Below, in pieces: positions 42,354 through 51,290 of a stretch of 64,000 bases of DNA (positions are counted from its first letter, which is position 1; each line of letters opens with the position of its first letter). A program made the translations under genes and the position numbers. Source of the DNA: DATEPR01 sp036491115 (GTDB taxonomy: Bacteria > Actinomycetota > Actinomycetes > Mycobacteriales > Pseudonocardiaceae); contig DASXCQ010000079.1 of the NCBI GenBank assembly GCA_036491115.1, positions 7,922-71,921 on the forward strand, read 5' to 3'. The notes beneath the pieces were generated by a model. The model saw only the letters and a list, made by a program, of their open reading frames with translations. It was not told the origin of the DNA and did not search any database.

Positions 42354-42956
42354 ATGAATCACTCGATCAGGGAATTCCTCGACCCGCATGATCGAACTAT
42401 CGTCCAACGCATGCCCGATAGCAGCACTCCGTTCGTTCGCCTGGACAGAGCCCACGAACTGATGTCCCGCCTGGTGGAGGGGCGGATCACCGGACCGGAC
42501 TTCGAGCCGCGACGCCAGGTTCTCCTGCTGCTCCAGACGCTGGGTGAACTGAGTTGCACCGTGAACGCTCCCGATGCGGGCGCTGCACGATGGTGCAATG
42601 CCAGCGACGATCTGCTGAATGTGCTCCTGATCTGCGCCGATTTGTCGGCCCACTACGAAATAGCACCGTACGACGCCACGGAATGGCCCGATCACACCCG
42701 GATAGGCGGCGACGGCGCCCATTCGGCGGAGCACGATTCCCATCACCTGCTCGCCGAAGTGGTCGAGGCGGCCGGCTGGGTCGCCGAATGGGTGCTGCGC
42801 CGCACCGAGGCGGTCGACACGGCGTCCCTCGAACCACCACTGAGCTGGCTCATCGCCGTGCCGACCACCGAACTGATCGCCCGCACCTGGTGCCTGACCG
42901 ACCGCTGGAACCTCCGCGACACCGTCGCGGCCGCGATCCGGGACCAACTCGGCTAG
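42354..42956 (+). CDS. Unknown protein divergent from the XRE/DUF397 pair
   Basis: 200 residues from ATG 42354; ATG 42411 (MPDSSTPFVRL, 181 residues) would leave more room for a promoter and neither has a good ribosome site. No known domain. It is soluble, acidic, mostly helical, with a His-rich turn (HSAEHDSHHLLAEVVEAAGWVAEW). The placement opposite an XRE/DUF397 pair is typical of the small effector genes these pairs control. It overlaps the convergent transporter gene by 4 bases. Confidence 0.6.
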   Translation: MNHSIREFLDPHDRTIVQRMPDSSTPFVRLDRAHELMSRLVEGRITGPDFEPRRQVLLLLQTLGELSCTVNAPDAGAARWCNASDDLLNVLLICADLSAHYEIAPYDATEWPDHTRIGGDGAHSAEHDSHHLLAEVVEAAGWVAEWVLRRTEAVDTASLEPPLSWLIAVPTTELIARTWCLTDRWNLRDTVAAAIRDQLG

Positions 42957-44293
42957 GCGGCCGCCGGCAGCATGTGGTCGGTGCCCGGAATCGTGGATTC
43001 CGAGATGCCGCGCAACGGGACGCCCGCCGTCTCCGGGATCAGGATGATCGGCACGATCGCCACCAGTCCGGCCAGGATCAGGTAGTAGGCCGGGATGAAG
43101 TTGGTGCCGGTCGCGTTGATCAGCGCCGTGATCACGAACGGGGCCGTACCGCCGAACGCGGACGTGGACACGTTGTAGCCGATGGCGAACGAGCCGTACC
43201 GCACCCTGGTCGGGAACATCGCCGGGAACGTCGACCCGATGACCGCCAGCATCAACACCAGCAGCGCACCCAGGATGGCGAACCCGATGACCAGCCGCAC
43301 CGTGCCGCCCGCCGTCATCAGGGCGATCGCGGGATAGGCCAGCACGACGTAGCCGATGGCCGCGGTGAGCAGCAACGGTTTCCTGCCGATCCGGTCGGAC
43401 AGCCGGCCGACGAACGTGATCACCACCATCATCGCCACTTCCACGCCGATCGTGGTCAGCTGCGCCGTCGTGTCGGCGATATGCAGGTCGTCGGTGAGGA
43501 ACGAGGGCATGAACGTGAGGATCGTGTAGTCGGCCACGTTGAGCAGGAAGACGATCCCGATCAGGTTCAGGATCATCCGCCAGTTGTTCACGACGGTGTC
43601 GCGCAGCGGCGACTTGGCCACCTTGCCGGCCTTGGCCATGTCCAGGAACGCAGGCGTGTCCTCCAGCCTGGTCCGCAGGTACAGGCCGACCAGGCCGAGC
43701 GGCAGCGCCACCAGGAACGGGATGCGCCAACCCCAACCGTCCATCGCGGACTGCGACAGCGACAGGTCGACGATCAGCACCAGGCCGGAACCGAGTACGA
43801 AACCGGTCAGCGTGCCGAACTCCAGCCAGCTGCCCAGGAATCCCCGCTTCTTGTCCGGCGCGTACTCCGCGATGAACGTGGCCGCGCCGCCGTACTCGCC
43901 GCCGGTGGAGAAGCCCTGCACCATCCTGGCCAGGATCAGCAGGATCGGTGCCGCGACGCCGATGCTGCCGTAGGTGGGCAGCACGCCGATGACGAACGTG
44001 GACGCCGACATCAGGATGATCGTGGTGGCGAGCACCCGCTGCCGGCCGTACTTGTCGCCCAACGGTCCGAAGAAGAACCCGCCGAACGGCCGGACCACGA
44101 ACGCGACGGCGAGCACCGCGAACGACGACAGCACCGCGGTGGACGTGCTGTGGGTGGGAAAGAACACTCTGCCGACCGTGGCCGTGATCGCGCCCGCGCT
44201 GTACACGCCGAAGTCGAACCACTCGATGCAGTTCCCCATCGCGGACGCCATCACCGCACGGCGGACTGTTGATTCGTCAGGCTGCTCGATCAT
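42953..44293 (-). CDS. MHS-family major facilitator (metabolite:H+ symporter)
   Basis: 446 residues from ATG 44293 with GGGAGG 11 bases upstream. Twelve helices. Motifs: NCIEWFDFGVYSAGA, FGPLGDKYGRQRVL (MFS motif A), MVQGFSTGGEYGGAATFIAEYAP, and GRLSDRIGRKPLLL. This is the ProP/ShiA/KgtP group that imports osmolytes, shikimate, 2-oxoglutarate or citrate with protons. The exact cargo cannot be read from the sequence. Confidence 0.92.
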   Translation of the reverse strand: MIEQPDESTVRRAVMASAMGNCIEWFDFGVYSAGAITATVGRVFFPTHSTSTAVLSSFAVLAVAFVVRPFGGFFFGPLGDKYGRQRVLATTIILMSASTFVIGVLPTYGSIGVAAPILLILARMVQGFSTGGEYGGAATFIAEYAPDKKRGFLGSWLEFGTLTGFVLGSGLVLIVDLSLSQSAMDGWGWRIPFLVALPLGLVGLYLRTRLEDTPAFLDMAKAGKVAKSPLRDTVVNNWRMILNLIGIVFLLNVADYTILTFMPSFLTDDLHIADTTAQLTTIGVEVAMMVVITFVGRLSDRIGRKPLLLTAAIGYVVLAYPAIALMTAGGTVRLVIGFAILGALLVLMLAVIGSTFPAMFPTRVRYGSFAIGYNVSTSAFGGTAPFVITALINATGTNFIPAYYLILAGLVAIVPIILIPETAGVPLRGISESTIPGTDHMLPAAA

Positions 44294-44377
44294 GCGTTCC
44301 CGCACCTCCCACGGTCGTCCCGGCCGGGGGTACCCGTGAGAAACCAACGCGAAACGCGTCGAATGCGGCGAAACGAT

Positions 44378-45421
44378 TCAGGCCCTGGCGGGCGCGTCCT
44401 GCTCGGACCACAGGCCGGCCAGCAACTCGTAGGAGCGCAGTCGGTCGGCCGGGTCGTGCATCATCGTGGTGATCATCAGCTCGTCGGCCTCGGTGGCCGT
44501 CAGCAGGGTCTCGATGCCCTTTCGCACGGTGTCCGGCCCGCCGACGATGGTGCCGGTCCGCCGGTCGTCCAGCACGGCCTTGTCCACCTCGGTGTAGTGG
44601 TAGGCGGCGGCTTCTTCCGGGCTGGGCAGCAGGCCGGGGCGCCCCTGGCGCAGCCGCACGAACGACAGCCCGGTCGGCCCGGCGAGCCACTCGGCCCGCT
44701 CGTCGTCCTCGGCCGCGATCACGGCGGCCGCGATCATCAGGTACGGCCGCTCCAGCGCCGGGGACGGCTGGAACGTGCGCCGGTACAACTCGGCGGCGGG
44801 CAGCGTGTTGGCCGCGCTGAAGTGGTGGGCGAACGCGAACGGCAGGCCCAGCATGCCGGCCAGCTGCGCGCTGTAGCCACTGGAACCGAGCAGCCACACC
44901 GGCGGCTGGTTGCCGGCGGCCGGGATGGCGTGCACGCCGCCGTCGGCGATACCGGCGTCCGGGTCGGCACGGAAGTACCGGATCAGCTCACCCAGCTGCT
45001 GCGGGAAGTCGTCGGCCGACAGCGGCGCCGCGGACCGGCGCAACGCCTGCGCGGTCCGGGGATCGGTGCCGGGCGCCCGCCCGAGACCCAGGTCGATCCG
45101 GTCCGGGTGCAGGGCGGTCAACATGCCGAACTGCTCGGCCACCACCAGCGGCGGATGGTTGGGCAGCATCACCCCGCCGGAACCGACCCGCATGGTCGAC
45201 GTGGCCGCCGCCACCTGCCCGATCAGCACGGCGGGCGCCGAACTGGCGATGCCCGGCATGTTGTGGTGCTCGGCCAGCCAGAACCGGTGGTAGCCCAGCC
45301 GCTCCACGTGCCTGGCCAGGTCGATGGTGGCCCGCAGCGCCTGCGCGCTGGTCGAACCGGTGCCCACCGGGGCGAGGTCGAGCACGGACAGCGGCACCGG
45401 GGCCGAGATCGCATCGGTCAC
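44378..45421 (-). CDS. LLM-class flavin-dependent oxidoreductase
   Basis: 347 residues from ATG 45421. Starts VPLSVLDLAPVGTGSTSAQALRA, and has RFWLAEHHNMPGIASSAPAVLIG, VGSGGVMLPNHPPLVVAEQFG and LGLGRAPGTDP, all hallmarks of the MsnO8/YwbA group of luciferase-like monooxygenases using FMNH2. Substrate unknown. It is downstream of the DUF445 gene on the same strand with a 40-bp gap. Confidence 0.9.
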   Translation of the reverse strand: MTDAISAPVPLSVLDLAPVGTGSTSAQALRATIDLARHVERLGYHRFWLAEHHNMPGIASSAPAVLIGQVAAATSTMRVGSGGVMLPNHPPLVVAEQFGMLTALHPDRIDLGLGRAPGTDPRTAQALRRSAAPLSADDFPQQLGELIRYFRADPDAGIADGGVHAIPAAGNQPPVWLLGSSGYSAQLAGMLGLPFAFAHHFSAANTLPAAELYRRTFQPSPALERPYLMIAAAVIAAEDDERAEWLAGPTGLSFVRLRQGRPGLLPSPEEAAAYHYTEVDKAVLDDRRTGTIVGGPDTVRKGIETLLTATEADELMITTMMHDPADRLRSYELLAGLWSEQDAPARA

Positions 45422-45461
45422 CTCGAGTCCAACCCCGCACCCACGCCGAACCTTCCCGCTC

Positions 45462-46709
45462 TCAGAACAACTGGGTCAGCGAGTAGATCACCAGGCCGGC
45501 CAGCGCGCCGACCACGGTGCCGTTGATCCGGATGAACTGCAGGTCGCGGCCCACCTGAAGCTCGATCTTGCGGGACGTCTCCTGCGCGTCCCACCGGGCG
45601 ATGGTGTCCGAGATGAGCGTGGTGATCTCGGAGGCGTAGTTGCGCACCACGTAGCCGGCCGCGTTCTCCACCCAGGTGTCGACCTTCTCCCGCAGCGGGT
45701 CCTCGCCCGCCACCCGGCCGCCCAGCGACACCAGCCCGTCGCGCACCCGGATCCTCAGTTGGCTGGACGGGTCCTCGGCCGCGTCCAGCAGCATCTTCTT
45801 GGCCTGGCCCCACGCCGAGCCGATCAGGTTGCGCACCTCGGGGTGCTCCAGCACCTGGTGCTTGACCTGCTCGGCCCGCTTCATCGTGTCCGGGTCGGTC
45901 TGCAGGTCGCCGGAGAACTCGATCAGGAACGTGTCGATCGCCAGCCGCATCGGGTGGTTGACGTCGGTCTTCACCGCCCACGCGAAGCCCAGCACCTCGT
46001 TGTAGACGCGGTCGGCCAGCAGTGAGTCCACGAACCTCGGCGACCAGCTCGGCGACCGCTCCGTCACCACCCGCAGCACAGTGGCATGGTTGTCCTTCAC
46101 CCAGTCGTAGGCCCGGTCGCACAGCAGGTCGACCAGCTTGTGGTGAGCACCGTCGGACAGGACCTGCTCCAGCAGCTTGCCCAGCGGCGGCCCCCACGGC
46201 ACCGCCATCACCCTGGCCACCACGGCCTGCTCGACCACGGCCTGGACGTCCTCGTCGCGCAGCACGGCCACCGCGCCACGGACCGCCGTGGCCAGCTCCT
46301 GGGTGACCCGTTCGGCGTGCTCCGGCTCGGCCAGCCAGGTACCCAGCCGGGCGGCCAGCCCGACCCGGCGCAGCCGGTCCCGGACCACGCTCTCGGCCAG
46401 GAAGTTCGCACTGACGAAGTCGCCCAGGTTCTCCCCGAGCGCGTCCTTGCGGGTCGGGATGATCGCGGTGTGCGGGATCGGCAGGCCCAGCGGCCGCCGG
46501 AACAGCGCCGTCACCGCGAACCAGTCGGCCAGCGCGCCCACCATGCTGGCCTCGGCCGTCGCCTTCACGTAGCCGACCCAGGCCGGGCCGCCGAACACCG
46601 AGGTGAGGACGTACACGATCGCCGCCGTCAGCAGCAGGCCGCCGGCGATGAACTTCATCCGGCGCAGCGCGCGGCGCTTGCTCAGCTCGGCCGGGGTCAG
46701 TTGCTCCAC
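45462..46709 (-). CDS. DUF445 membrane-anchored protein
   Basis: 415 residues from ATG 46709. An N-terminal hydrophobic segment (MKFIAGGLLLTAAIVYVLTSV), then MVGALADWFAVTALFRRPLG and LPIPHTAIIPTRKDALGENLG, which define DUF445 (YjiN-like). The long charged middle is helical. The C-terminal helix (VGALAGLVIYSLTQLF) with upstream FIRINGTV is also typical. Function unknown. It is divergent from the aminotransferase gene. Confidence 0.9.
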   Translation of the reverse strand: MEQLTPAELSKRRALRRMKFIAGGLLLTAAIVYVLTSVFGGPAWVGYVKATAEASMVGALADWFAVTALFRRPLGLPIPHTAIIPTRKDALGENLGDFVSANFLAESVVRDRLRRVGLAARLGTWLAEPEHAERVTQELATAVRGAVAVLRDEDVQAVVEQAVVARVMAVPWGPPLGKLLEQVLSDGAHHKLVDLLCDRAYDWVKDNHATVLRVVTERSPSWSPRFVDSLLADRVYNEVLGFAWAVKTDVNHPMRLAIDTFLIEFSGDLQTDPDTMKRAEQVKHQVLEHPEVRNLIGSAWGQAKKMLLDAAEDPSSQLRIRVRDGLVSLGGRVAGEDPLREKVDTWVENAAGYVVRNYASEITTLISDTIARWDAQETSRKIELQVGRDLQFIRINGTVVGALAGLVIYSLTQLF

Positions 46710-46785
46710 GTTCCCATTGTGGCCTCGTCAGCGGTGTGCTGGGCGGTTTCGCCGTGGGCGGACAGCGATATGGCAGGGTCGAGGC

Positions 46786-47958
46786 GTGCGTCAGCCTGCT
46801 CTCGTGCCGCGGATGCGGCCGTTCACGTCGACGATCTTCGCGGAGATGACCGCGCTGGCCCAGCGGACCGGGGCGGTCAACCTGGGCCAGGGCTTCCCGG
46901 ACACCGACGGTCCGCCGGGCATGCTCGCCACCGCCCGCAAGGCCATCGCCGAGGGTGTCAACCAGTACCCACCCGGCCCCGGCATGCCCGAGTTGCGCCA
47001 GGCCATCGCCGAGCACCGCACGAGGTACGGCATCGCGTACGACCCGGACACCGAGGTCCTGGTCACGGTCGGCGCGACCGAGGCCATCTCGGCGGCCCTG
47101 CTGTCGCTGGTCGGTCCGGGGGACGAGGTGATCGTCATCGAGCCGTACTACGACTCGTACGCCGCCGCCGTGGCCCTGGCCGGTGCGACCCGGCGGGTGG
47201 TCGGCCTGGTCGAGGCGCCCGACGGCCGGTTCGCCCTGGACGGTGCTGTGCTGCGGGCCGCCGTCACCCCGGCGACCCGGGTCATCCTGCTCAACTCACC
47301 GCACAACCCGACCGGCACGGTCTTCACCGACGGCGAACTGGCCGAGATCGCCGCCGTGTGCCGCGAACACGACCTGGTCGCGATCACGGACGAGGTCTAC
47401 GAGCACCTGCTGTACGACGGCCGCGAGCACACCCCGCTGGCCACCATGCCCGGCATGGCCGAGCGCACGGTGACGGTGTCCGGCGCGGGCAAGACGTTCA
47501 ACTGCACCGGCTGGAAGATCGGCTGGGCGTGCGGCCCGGCGGAGCTGGTCGCGGCGGTGCGGGCGACCAAACAGTTCCTCACGTTCGTCGGCGGTGCGCC
47601 GTTCCAGCCGGCGGTGGCGCACGCGCTGCGATCCGAGTTGCCGTGGGCGGCCGAGTCGTGTGCTTCGTTGCAGGCCAAGCGGGACCGCCTGACCGCCGGC
47701 CTGGCCAGGGCCGGTTTCGGCGTCCACCCGTCGGCCGGCACCTACTTCGTGTGCGCCGACGTCCGACCGTTGGGCTTTGCCGACGGCGCTCAGTTCTGCT
47801 GGGCGCTGCCCGAGCGGATCGGCGTGGCGGCCGTGCCGGTGCAGGTGTTCACGGATCATCCGGACGAGTGGCGCCACCTGGTCCGGTTCGCCTTCTGCAA
47901 GCGGGACGAGGTCCTGGACGAGGCAATCTTGAGGTTGTCCACACTTGGGGACAAGTAG
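46786..47958 (+). CDS. Class I/II PLP aminotransferase
   Basis: 390 residues from GTG 46786 (AGGG 7 bases upstream). Features: NLGQGFPDTDGPPGM, YPPGPGMPELRQAIA, SPHNPTGTVF, ITDEVYEHLLYDG, Schiff-base lysine K236 in SGAGKTFNCTGWKIGW, and FVRFAFCK at the end. The NLGQGFPD/NQYPPGPGMPELR combination is that of actinobacterial N-succinyl-diaminopimelate aminotransferase DapC and of kynurenine/methionine aminotransferases. Stand-alone location does not decide between them. Confidence 0.88.
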   Translation: MRQPALVPRMRPFTSTIFAEMTALAQRTGAVNLGQGFPDTDGPPGMLATARKAIAEGVNQYPPGPGMPELRQAIAEHRTRYGIAYDPDTEVLVTVGATEAISAALLSLVGPGDEVIVIEPYYDSYAAAVALAGATRRVVGLVEAPDGRFALDGAVLRAAVTPATRVILLNSPHNPTGTVFTDGELAEIAAVCREHDLVAITDEVYEHLLYDGREHTPLATMPGMAERTVTVSGAGKTFNCTGWKIGWACGPAELVAAVRATKQFLTFVGGAPFQPAVAHALRSELPWAAESCASLQAKRDRLTAGLARAGFGVHPSAGTYFVCADVRPLGFADGAQFCWALPERIGVAAVPVQVFTDHPDEWRHLVRFAFCKRDEVLDEAILRLSTLGDK

Positions 47959-47974
47959 CCGAACCTGTGGACAA

Positions 47975-50314
47975 CTAGGCGCCGAAGCAGACGAAGCCCA
48001 GGTCACCGTGTTGCGCCTGTGCGTCGGCAAGAGCCTGGGCCGGTCCTGGTCCGGCCGCCAGGCCGGCGTGCAACGCGGTGACCAGCGGTACGGCCTGCCG
48101 GTCCGGCACCGGCAGCACACTGGCGATCACCGTGGCGGTCCCACAGCGCAGCAGCGCGGTGGCCATCCCGATCACGTCCCCGCCCGGCCACACCGTCGCC
48201 CGCCCGGTGTCGCACGCCGACAGCACCACCCGGCGCGGCGGTCGAGGCAACCGCTGCACGTCGTAGCCGTACAGCGGCCCGTCGGCCAGCTCCACACAGG
48301 AGAACAGCGGCTGGTCCTCCCGGAACCGGCCGTGAGCCGCGACATGCACCAGGTCGGCCCCGTCCATCGCGGCCAGCGCAGCGGGCACGGTCGCGGCACG
48401 GCCGGTCCGCAGCACCCCGCCGTGCGCCGCGTGCAGCGACGCGGCCTCGCCCCGGGCGTGCCGCGATCCAGGTCCGGCCAACCACACCCGCCCGCCGCCC
48501 ACCGCCCGATCCGCCGCCACCGCCCGCAACCACGCCCCCACCGACGGCGCCACCGACACCGCCCGACCACGACACGACGGCAACGCCGCCCACGGCACAC
48601 CGTGCAACACCCCCACCGGCACCACCACCAACGCCCGCGACCCACCCAACGGCCCGAGCAACCCGTCCAACTCGGCAGCCGCCCGGCGAACCGCCCGCTC
48701 CGCCCCGATCCGCGCATGACACCGCAACTGCCGAACCGCATCAGCCACAACGGGAACCAACGCCAACCGGTGAAACCGACACCGACCATCCACAACGGAC
48801 ACGGCGCAGAAATACCCATCATGGACCAGAAAGCTGACCAACGCGGTGTCACCCAGCGCGGCGACCAGGCCGGCGAACGTCCACTCACCCCGACCGGGAT
48901 CACCGGCCGCACCAGCCAGATCCAGCGCCCGCACCCGCCGTTCCAGCAGCCGCACCCTGCCCGGTGACCGCCCCGACGACACCGCCGACCGCAACGCCAC
49001 CAACCGCCTGGCCTGCTCCGGATCAGCGGGCGGCAACACGGCGGGCCGGTCCACGGCCCGGCAGGCATCCGTCCACCGCAGCACGGTCCGCGCCCGCCCA
49101 CCCGCCAATGCGGCCCGCAACCCTAGCTCAGCCAACTCCACCGTGTGCCCGGCCATACCCGCTCGCAGTTCCCAGGCACCCATCGTGGCCGCGTCCCTGC
49201 GCACCGCCCGCAACCCGGCCCGGCACGCGGCGAACACCGCCCGCCGATCCTCCGCCAGCCGCGCCCTGGCCAGCCAACCCAGCGCCCGCACCGGTGCCGG
49301 ACCGCTGTGCCGCCGCTCCGCCACCTCCGCCAACAGCGCCACGGCGACCTCCGGCGGCGCGTGGTCAGCCGCGGCGAACCGCAGTTCCGCCGCCGACAGC
49401 GCCCAACCGTGCCGGTCGCACTCGGCAGCCACCCGCCGCACCACACTCGCCGGCCCGCCCAACACCGCCAGTTCCACGGCCCTGGCCGCCGGCCGCCACG
49501 ACGTGCGGCCCTGCCGCCCGAACAGCAACGCGGCCCGACCGGCGGCGGCCACGGCGATGTCCGCCTGACCGGCCCGAGCCGCGCAGTGCGCCAGAGCAAG
49601 CGTCGCCTCGGCCAGTTTCGTGCCCCGCCCGGCGTCAGCGAGCAGGACGGCGGCCCTGGCCAGCACCGGCCGGGCCGCGTCGGTCAGCCCGGCGGCGACC
49701 AGCGCCTGCGCCCGGTCCACCATCGCCTCCGGATGCCGCGCCGGGTTGACACCCCGCGCCTCCGCCTCGTCGAACCGCCGCAGCGCCAGCGGCAGATCAC
49801 CGGCCTGCAACGCCACAAAACCCCGGTTGTGCACGCACGCGGCCGCCCTGGCCCGCTCGCCGAGCGCCGCATAATGTGTTGCCGCGAAAGCGAAATCGGC
49901 GTCAGCCTCGCGCAGCCGCCGCAGGTACCCGTGCGCGGTCCCTCGCCCCACCAGGGCATTGGCCGTCCAACGACGATCGTCACCCAGCTCAGGCAGTGCG
50001 GCGGTCAACAGGTCCACCGCGACGCCGTACTCACCGGCCGCACACCGCAGCAACCCGGCAAGGCAATCCGCCCTGGCCAGCGCCCCACCGCTCAACCCTG
50101 GCCGAGCGGCAGCCAACTGGCGGGCGCACCCGGCAAGCCGGCCCCGGTCCAGCTCGATCCACGCATGCGTCAACCGGAACTGTGGCAGCCCGGCATGCCC
50201 GGCCCGCTCCGCCCGCCGAATCAGCCGCCGCACCCCGTCGGCCGCCTCAGCCAGCCGGCCACGTTCCACCAACGCCAACACCTCGTCGTGCCGGCGGGAC
50301 ACATCGCCGATCAT
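47975..50314 (-). CDS. TPR-CHAT protein (caspase-like peptidase)
   Basis: 779 residues from ATG 50314; the ATG overlaps the preceding TGA. Residues 1-~430 are helical TPR-like repeats (CVHNRGFVALQAGDLPLALRRFDEAEARG is one clear unit). The C-terminal ~300 residues are a CHAT domain with the peptidase dyad H661 (DLVHVAAHGRF) and C701 (VVLSACDTGRA). It continues with the CHAT-typical GMATALLRCGTATVIASVLPV and ALADAQAQHG. CHAT proteins are caspase/separase relatives, some acting in immunity as proteases switched on by partner proteins. Here it ends a four-gene operon behind a subtilase, a sigma factor and a 139-residue protein. Confidence 0.9.
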   Translation of the reverse strand: MIGDVSRRHDEVLALVERGRLAEAADGVRRLIRRAERAGHAGLPQFRLTHAWIELDRGRLAGCARQLAAARPGLSGGALARADCLAGLLRCAAGEYGVAVDLLTAALPELGDDRRWTANALVGRGTAHGYLRRLREADADFAFAATHYAALGERARAAACVHNRGFVALQAGDLPLALRRFDEAEARGVNPARHPEAMVDRAQALVAAGLTDAARPVLARAAVLLADAGRGTKLAEATLALAHCAARAGQADIAVAAAGRAALLFGRQGRTSWRPAARAVELAVLGGPASVVRRVAAECDRHGWALSAAELRFAAADHAPPEVAVALLAEVAERRHSGPAPVRALGWLARARLAEDRRAVFAACRAGLRAVRRDAATMGAWELRAGMAGHTVELAELGLRAALAGGRARTVLRWTDACRAVDRPAVLPPADPEQARRLVALRSAVSSGRSPGRVRLLERRVRALDLAGAAGDPGRGEWTFAGLVAALGDTALVSFLVHDGYFCAVSVVDGRCRFHRLALVPVVADAVRQLRCHARIGAERAVRRAAAELDGLLGPLGGSRALVVVPVGVLHGVPWAALPSCRGRAVSVAPSVGAWLRAVAADRAVGGGRVWLAGPGSRHARGEAASLHAAHGGVLRTGRAATVPAALAAMDGADLVHVAAHGRFREDQPLFSCVELADGPLYGYDVQRLPRPPRRVVLSACDTGRATVWPGGDVIGMATALLRCGTATVIASVLPVPDRQAVPLVTALHAGLAAGPGPAQALADAQAQHGDLGFVCFGA

Positions 50315-50730
50315 CCGACGAACCACGGCCCGACGGCATCCGGCTCACCCGGCCGCCGCACCACCACACACAACGGCCCACGCGGCAGCCCGCCGACGGT
50401 GAACCGCCCGACGTCGTCCACCTCGACCGTCCGCTCCCCGTCCGGCCACCGCACCACCACCGCGCCGCCCTCGGCCAGCCCGGTCAACCGAACCGACCCA
50501 TCGGAGTGGGCGTCCACCTGCACGTCCACCCGGCACCGCTGATCGGCGAACCCCAACAGATCACCCGCACCCCGCACGTGATCCCCGGCCACGAACGCCA
50601 ACGCGTCCCACCCGGCAGCGGCGGCGACCAGAGCACCGGCCCGCTCGGCATCCCGGCGCACCGCCGACGGCACCGGATCCTGCCGATCGAACGCGGCTGC
50701 CAACGCCCGCAACAACTCCTGATCGGTCAC
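50311..50730 (-). CDS. 139-residue protein between the sigma factor and the CHAT gene
   Basis: Starts at GTG 50730, overlapping the sigma-factor stop (GTGA), and its stop overlaps the CHAT ATG (ATGA). The first half is helical (ALAAAFDRQDPVPSAVRRDAERAGALVAAA). The second half looks like a beta sandwich (CRVDVQVDAHSDGSVRLTG, ERTVEVDDVGRFTVGGLPRG, LCVVVRR). That second half resembles carboxypeptidase-regulatory-like Ig folds seen in small proteins linked to sigma factors. It lacks the Cys/His motif of zinc anti-sigma factors and any membrane helix. Its coupling to both neighbours makes a regulator or adaptor of one of them likely (inference). Confidence 0.7.
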   Translation of the reverse strand: MTDQELLRALAAAFDRQDPVPSAVRRDAERAGALVAAAAGWDALAFVAGDHVRGAGDLLGFADQRCRVDVQVDAHSDGSVRLTGLAEGGAVVVRWPDGERTVEVDDVGRFTVGGLPRGPLCVVVRRPGEPDAVGPWFVG

Positions 50731-51248
50731 GAGTTCTCCAACCGCCGACGCAGCACCGCAAGACACCGACCCCGGGTCTGCCCGACACTCGCCGCCGGAA
50801 TGCCCAACGCCCGAGCGGCCTGCGCGTACGACAGGTCCGGCGTGAACGCGATCAGCCGCAACAACATCCGGCACCGCTCCGGCAACCCGCGCAAGGCCCG
50901 CCACAACGCATCGCCGCTGCCCGCCTCCGGACCATCCACCACGGACTCCATGGTGGACAGATCCAGCGGTGATTCGCGCCGCCGCACGGCCAACACCCGC
51001 AGCGACTCCCGCCGAGCCGTCGTCGTCAGCCAGGCAGCGACCCGATCGGGATCACGCAGCCGGTGCAGGTGTTGCGCGAGGCTCAGCCAGGTCGCCTGTG
51101 AGACGTCGGCGGCATCGGCGTCGGGCAGCCGGTGCGCCCTGGCCACGGCCCACACGACACCCTGGTAGCGGTCCACCAGGGCACGCCAGGCGTCGGCGTT
51201 GCCGTCGGCCGCCCGGCAGACCAGGTCGGCGGTTTGTTGCTCTGACAC
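50727..51248 (-). CDS. ECF-like sigma-70 family sigma factor
   Basis: 173 residues from GTG 51248. The sigma-2 region runs from ~10 to 80 (LVDRYQGVVWAVARAHRLPDADAADVSQATWLSL, AAWLTTTARRESL). The sigma-4 region is at ~115-165 (LPERCRMLLRLIAFTPDLSYAQAARALGIPAASVGQTRGRCLAVLRRRLE). No sigma-3, as in ECF factors. Coupled by GTGA to the 139-residue protein. Because it is encoded with two proteases, it may drive the operon itself after release from an inhibitor; no separate anti-sigma gene is recognisable. Confidence 0.9.
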   Translation of the reverse strand: MSEQQTADLVCRAADGNADAWRALVDRYQGVVWAVARAHRLPDADAADVSQATWLSLAQHLHRLRDPDRVAAWLTTTARRESLRVLAVRRRESPLDLSTMESVVDGPEAGSGDALWRALRGLPERCRMLLRLIAFTPDLSYAQAARALGIPAASVGQTRGRCLAVLRRRLENS

Positions 51249-51290
51249 GCACCGTCGGATGCCGTCCGGGCCGACCGGGCTCCGCCAAGA

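Noticed and set aside
42554..44272. 572-codon plus-strand frame opposite the MHS transporter
   Set aside because: Arg/Gln/His-rich shadow of a clear 12-helix transporter.
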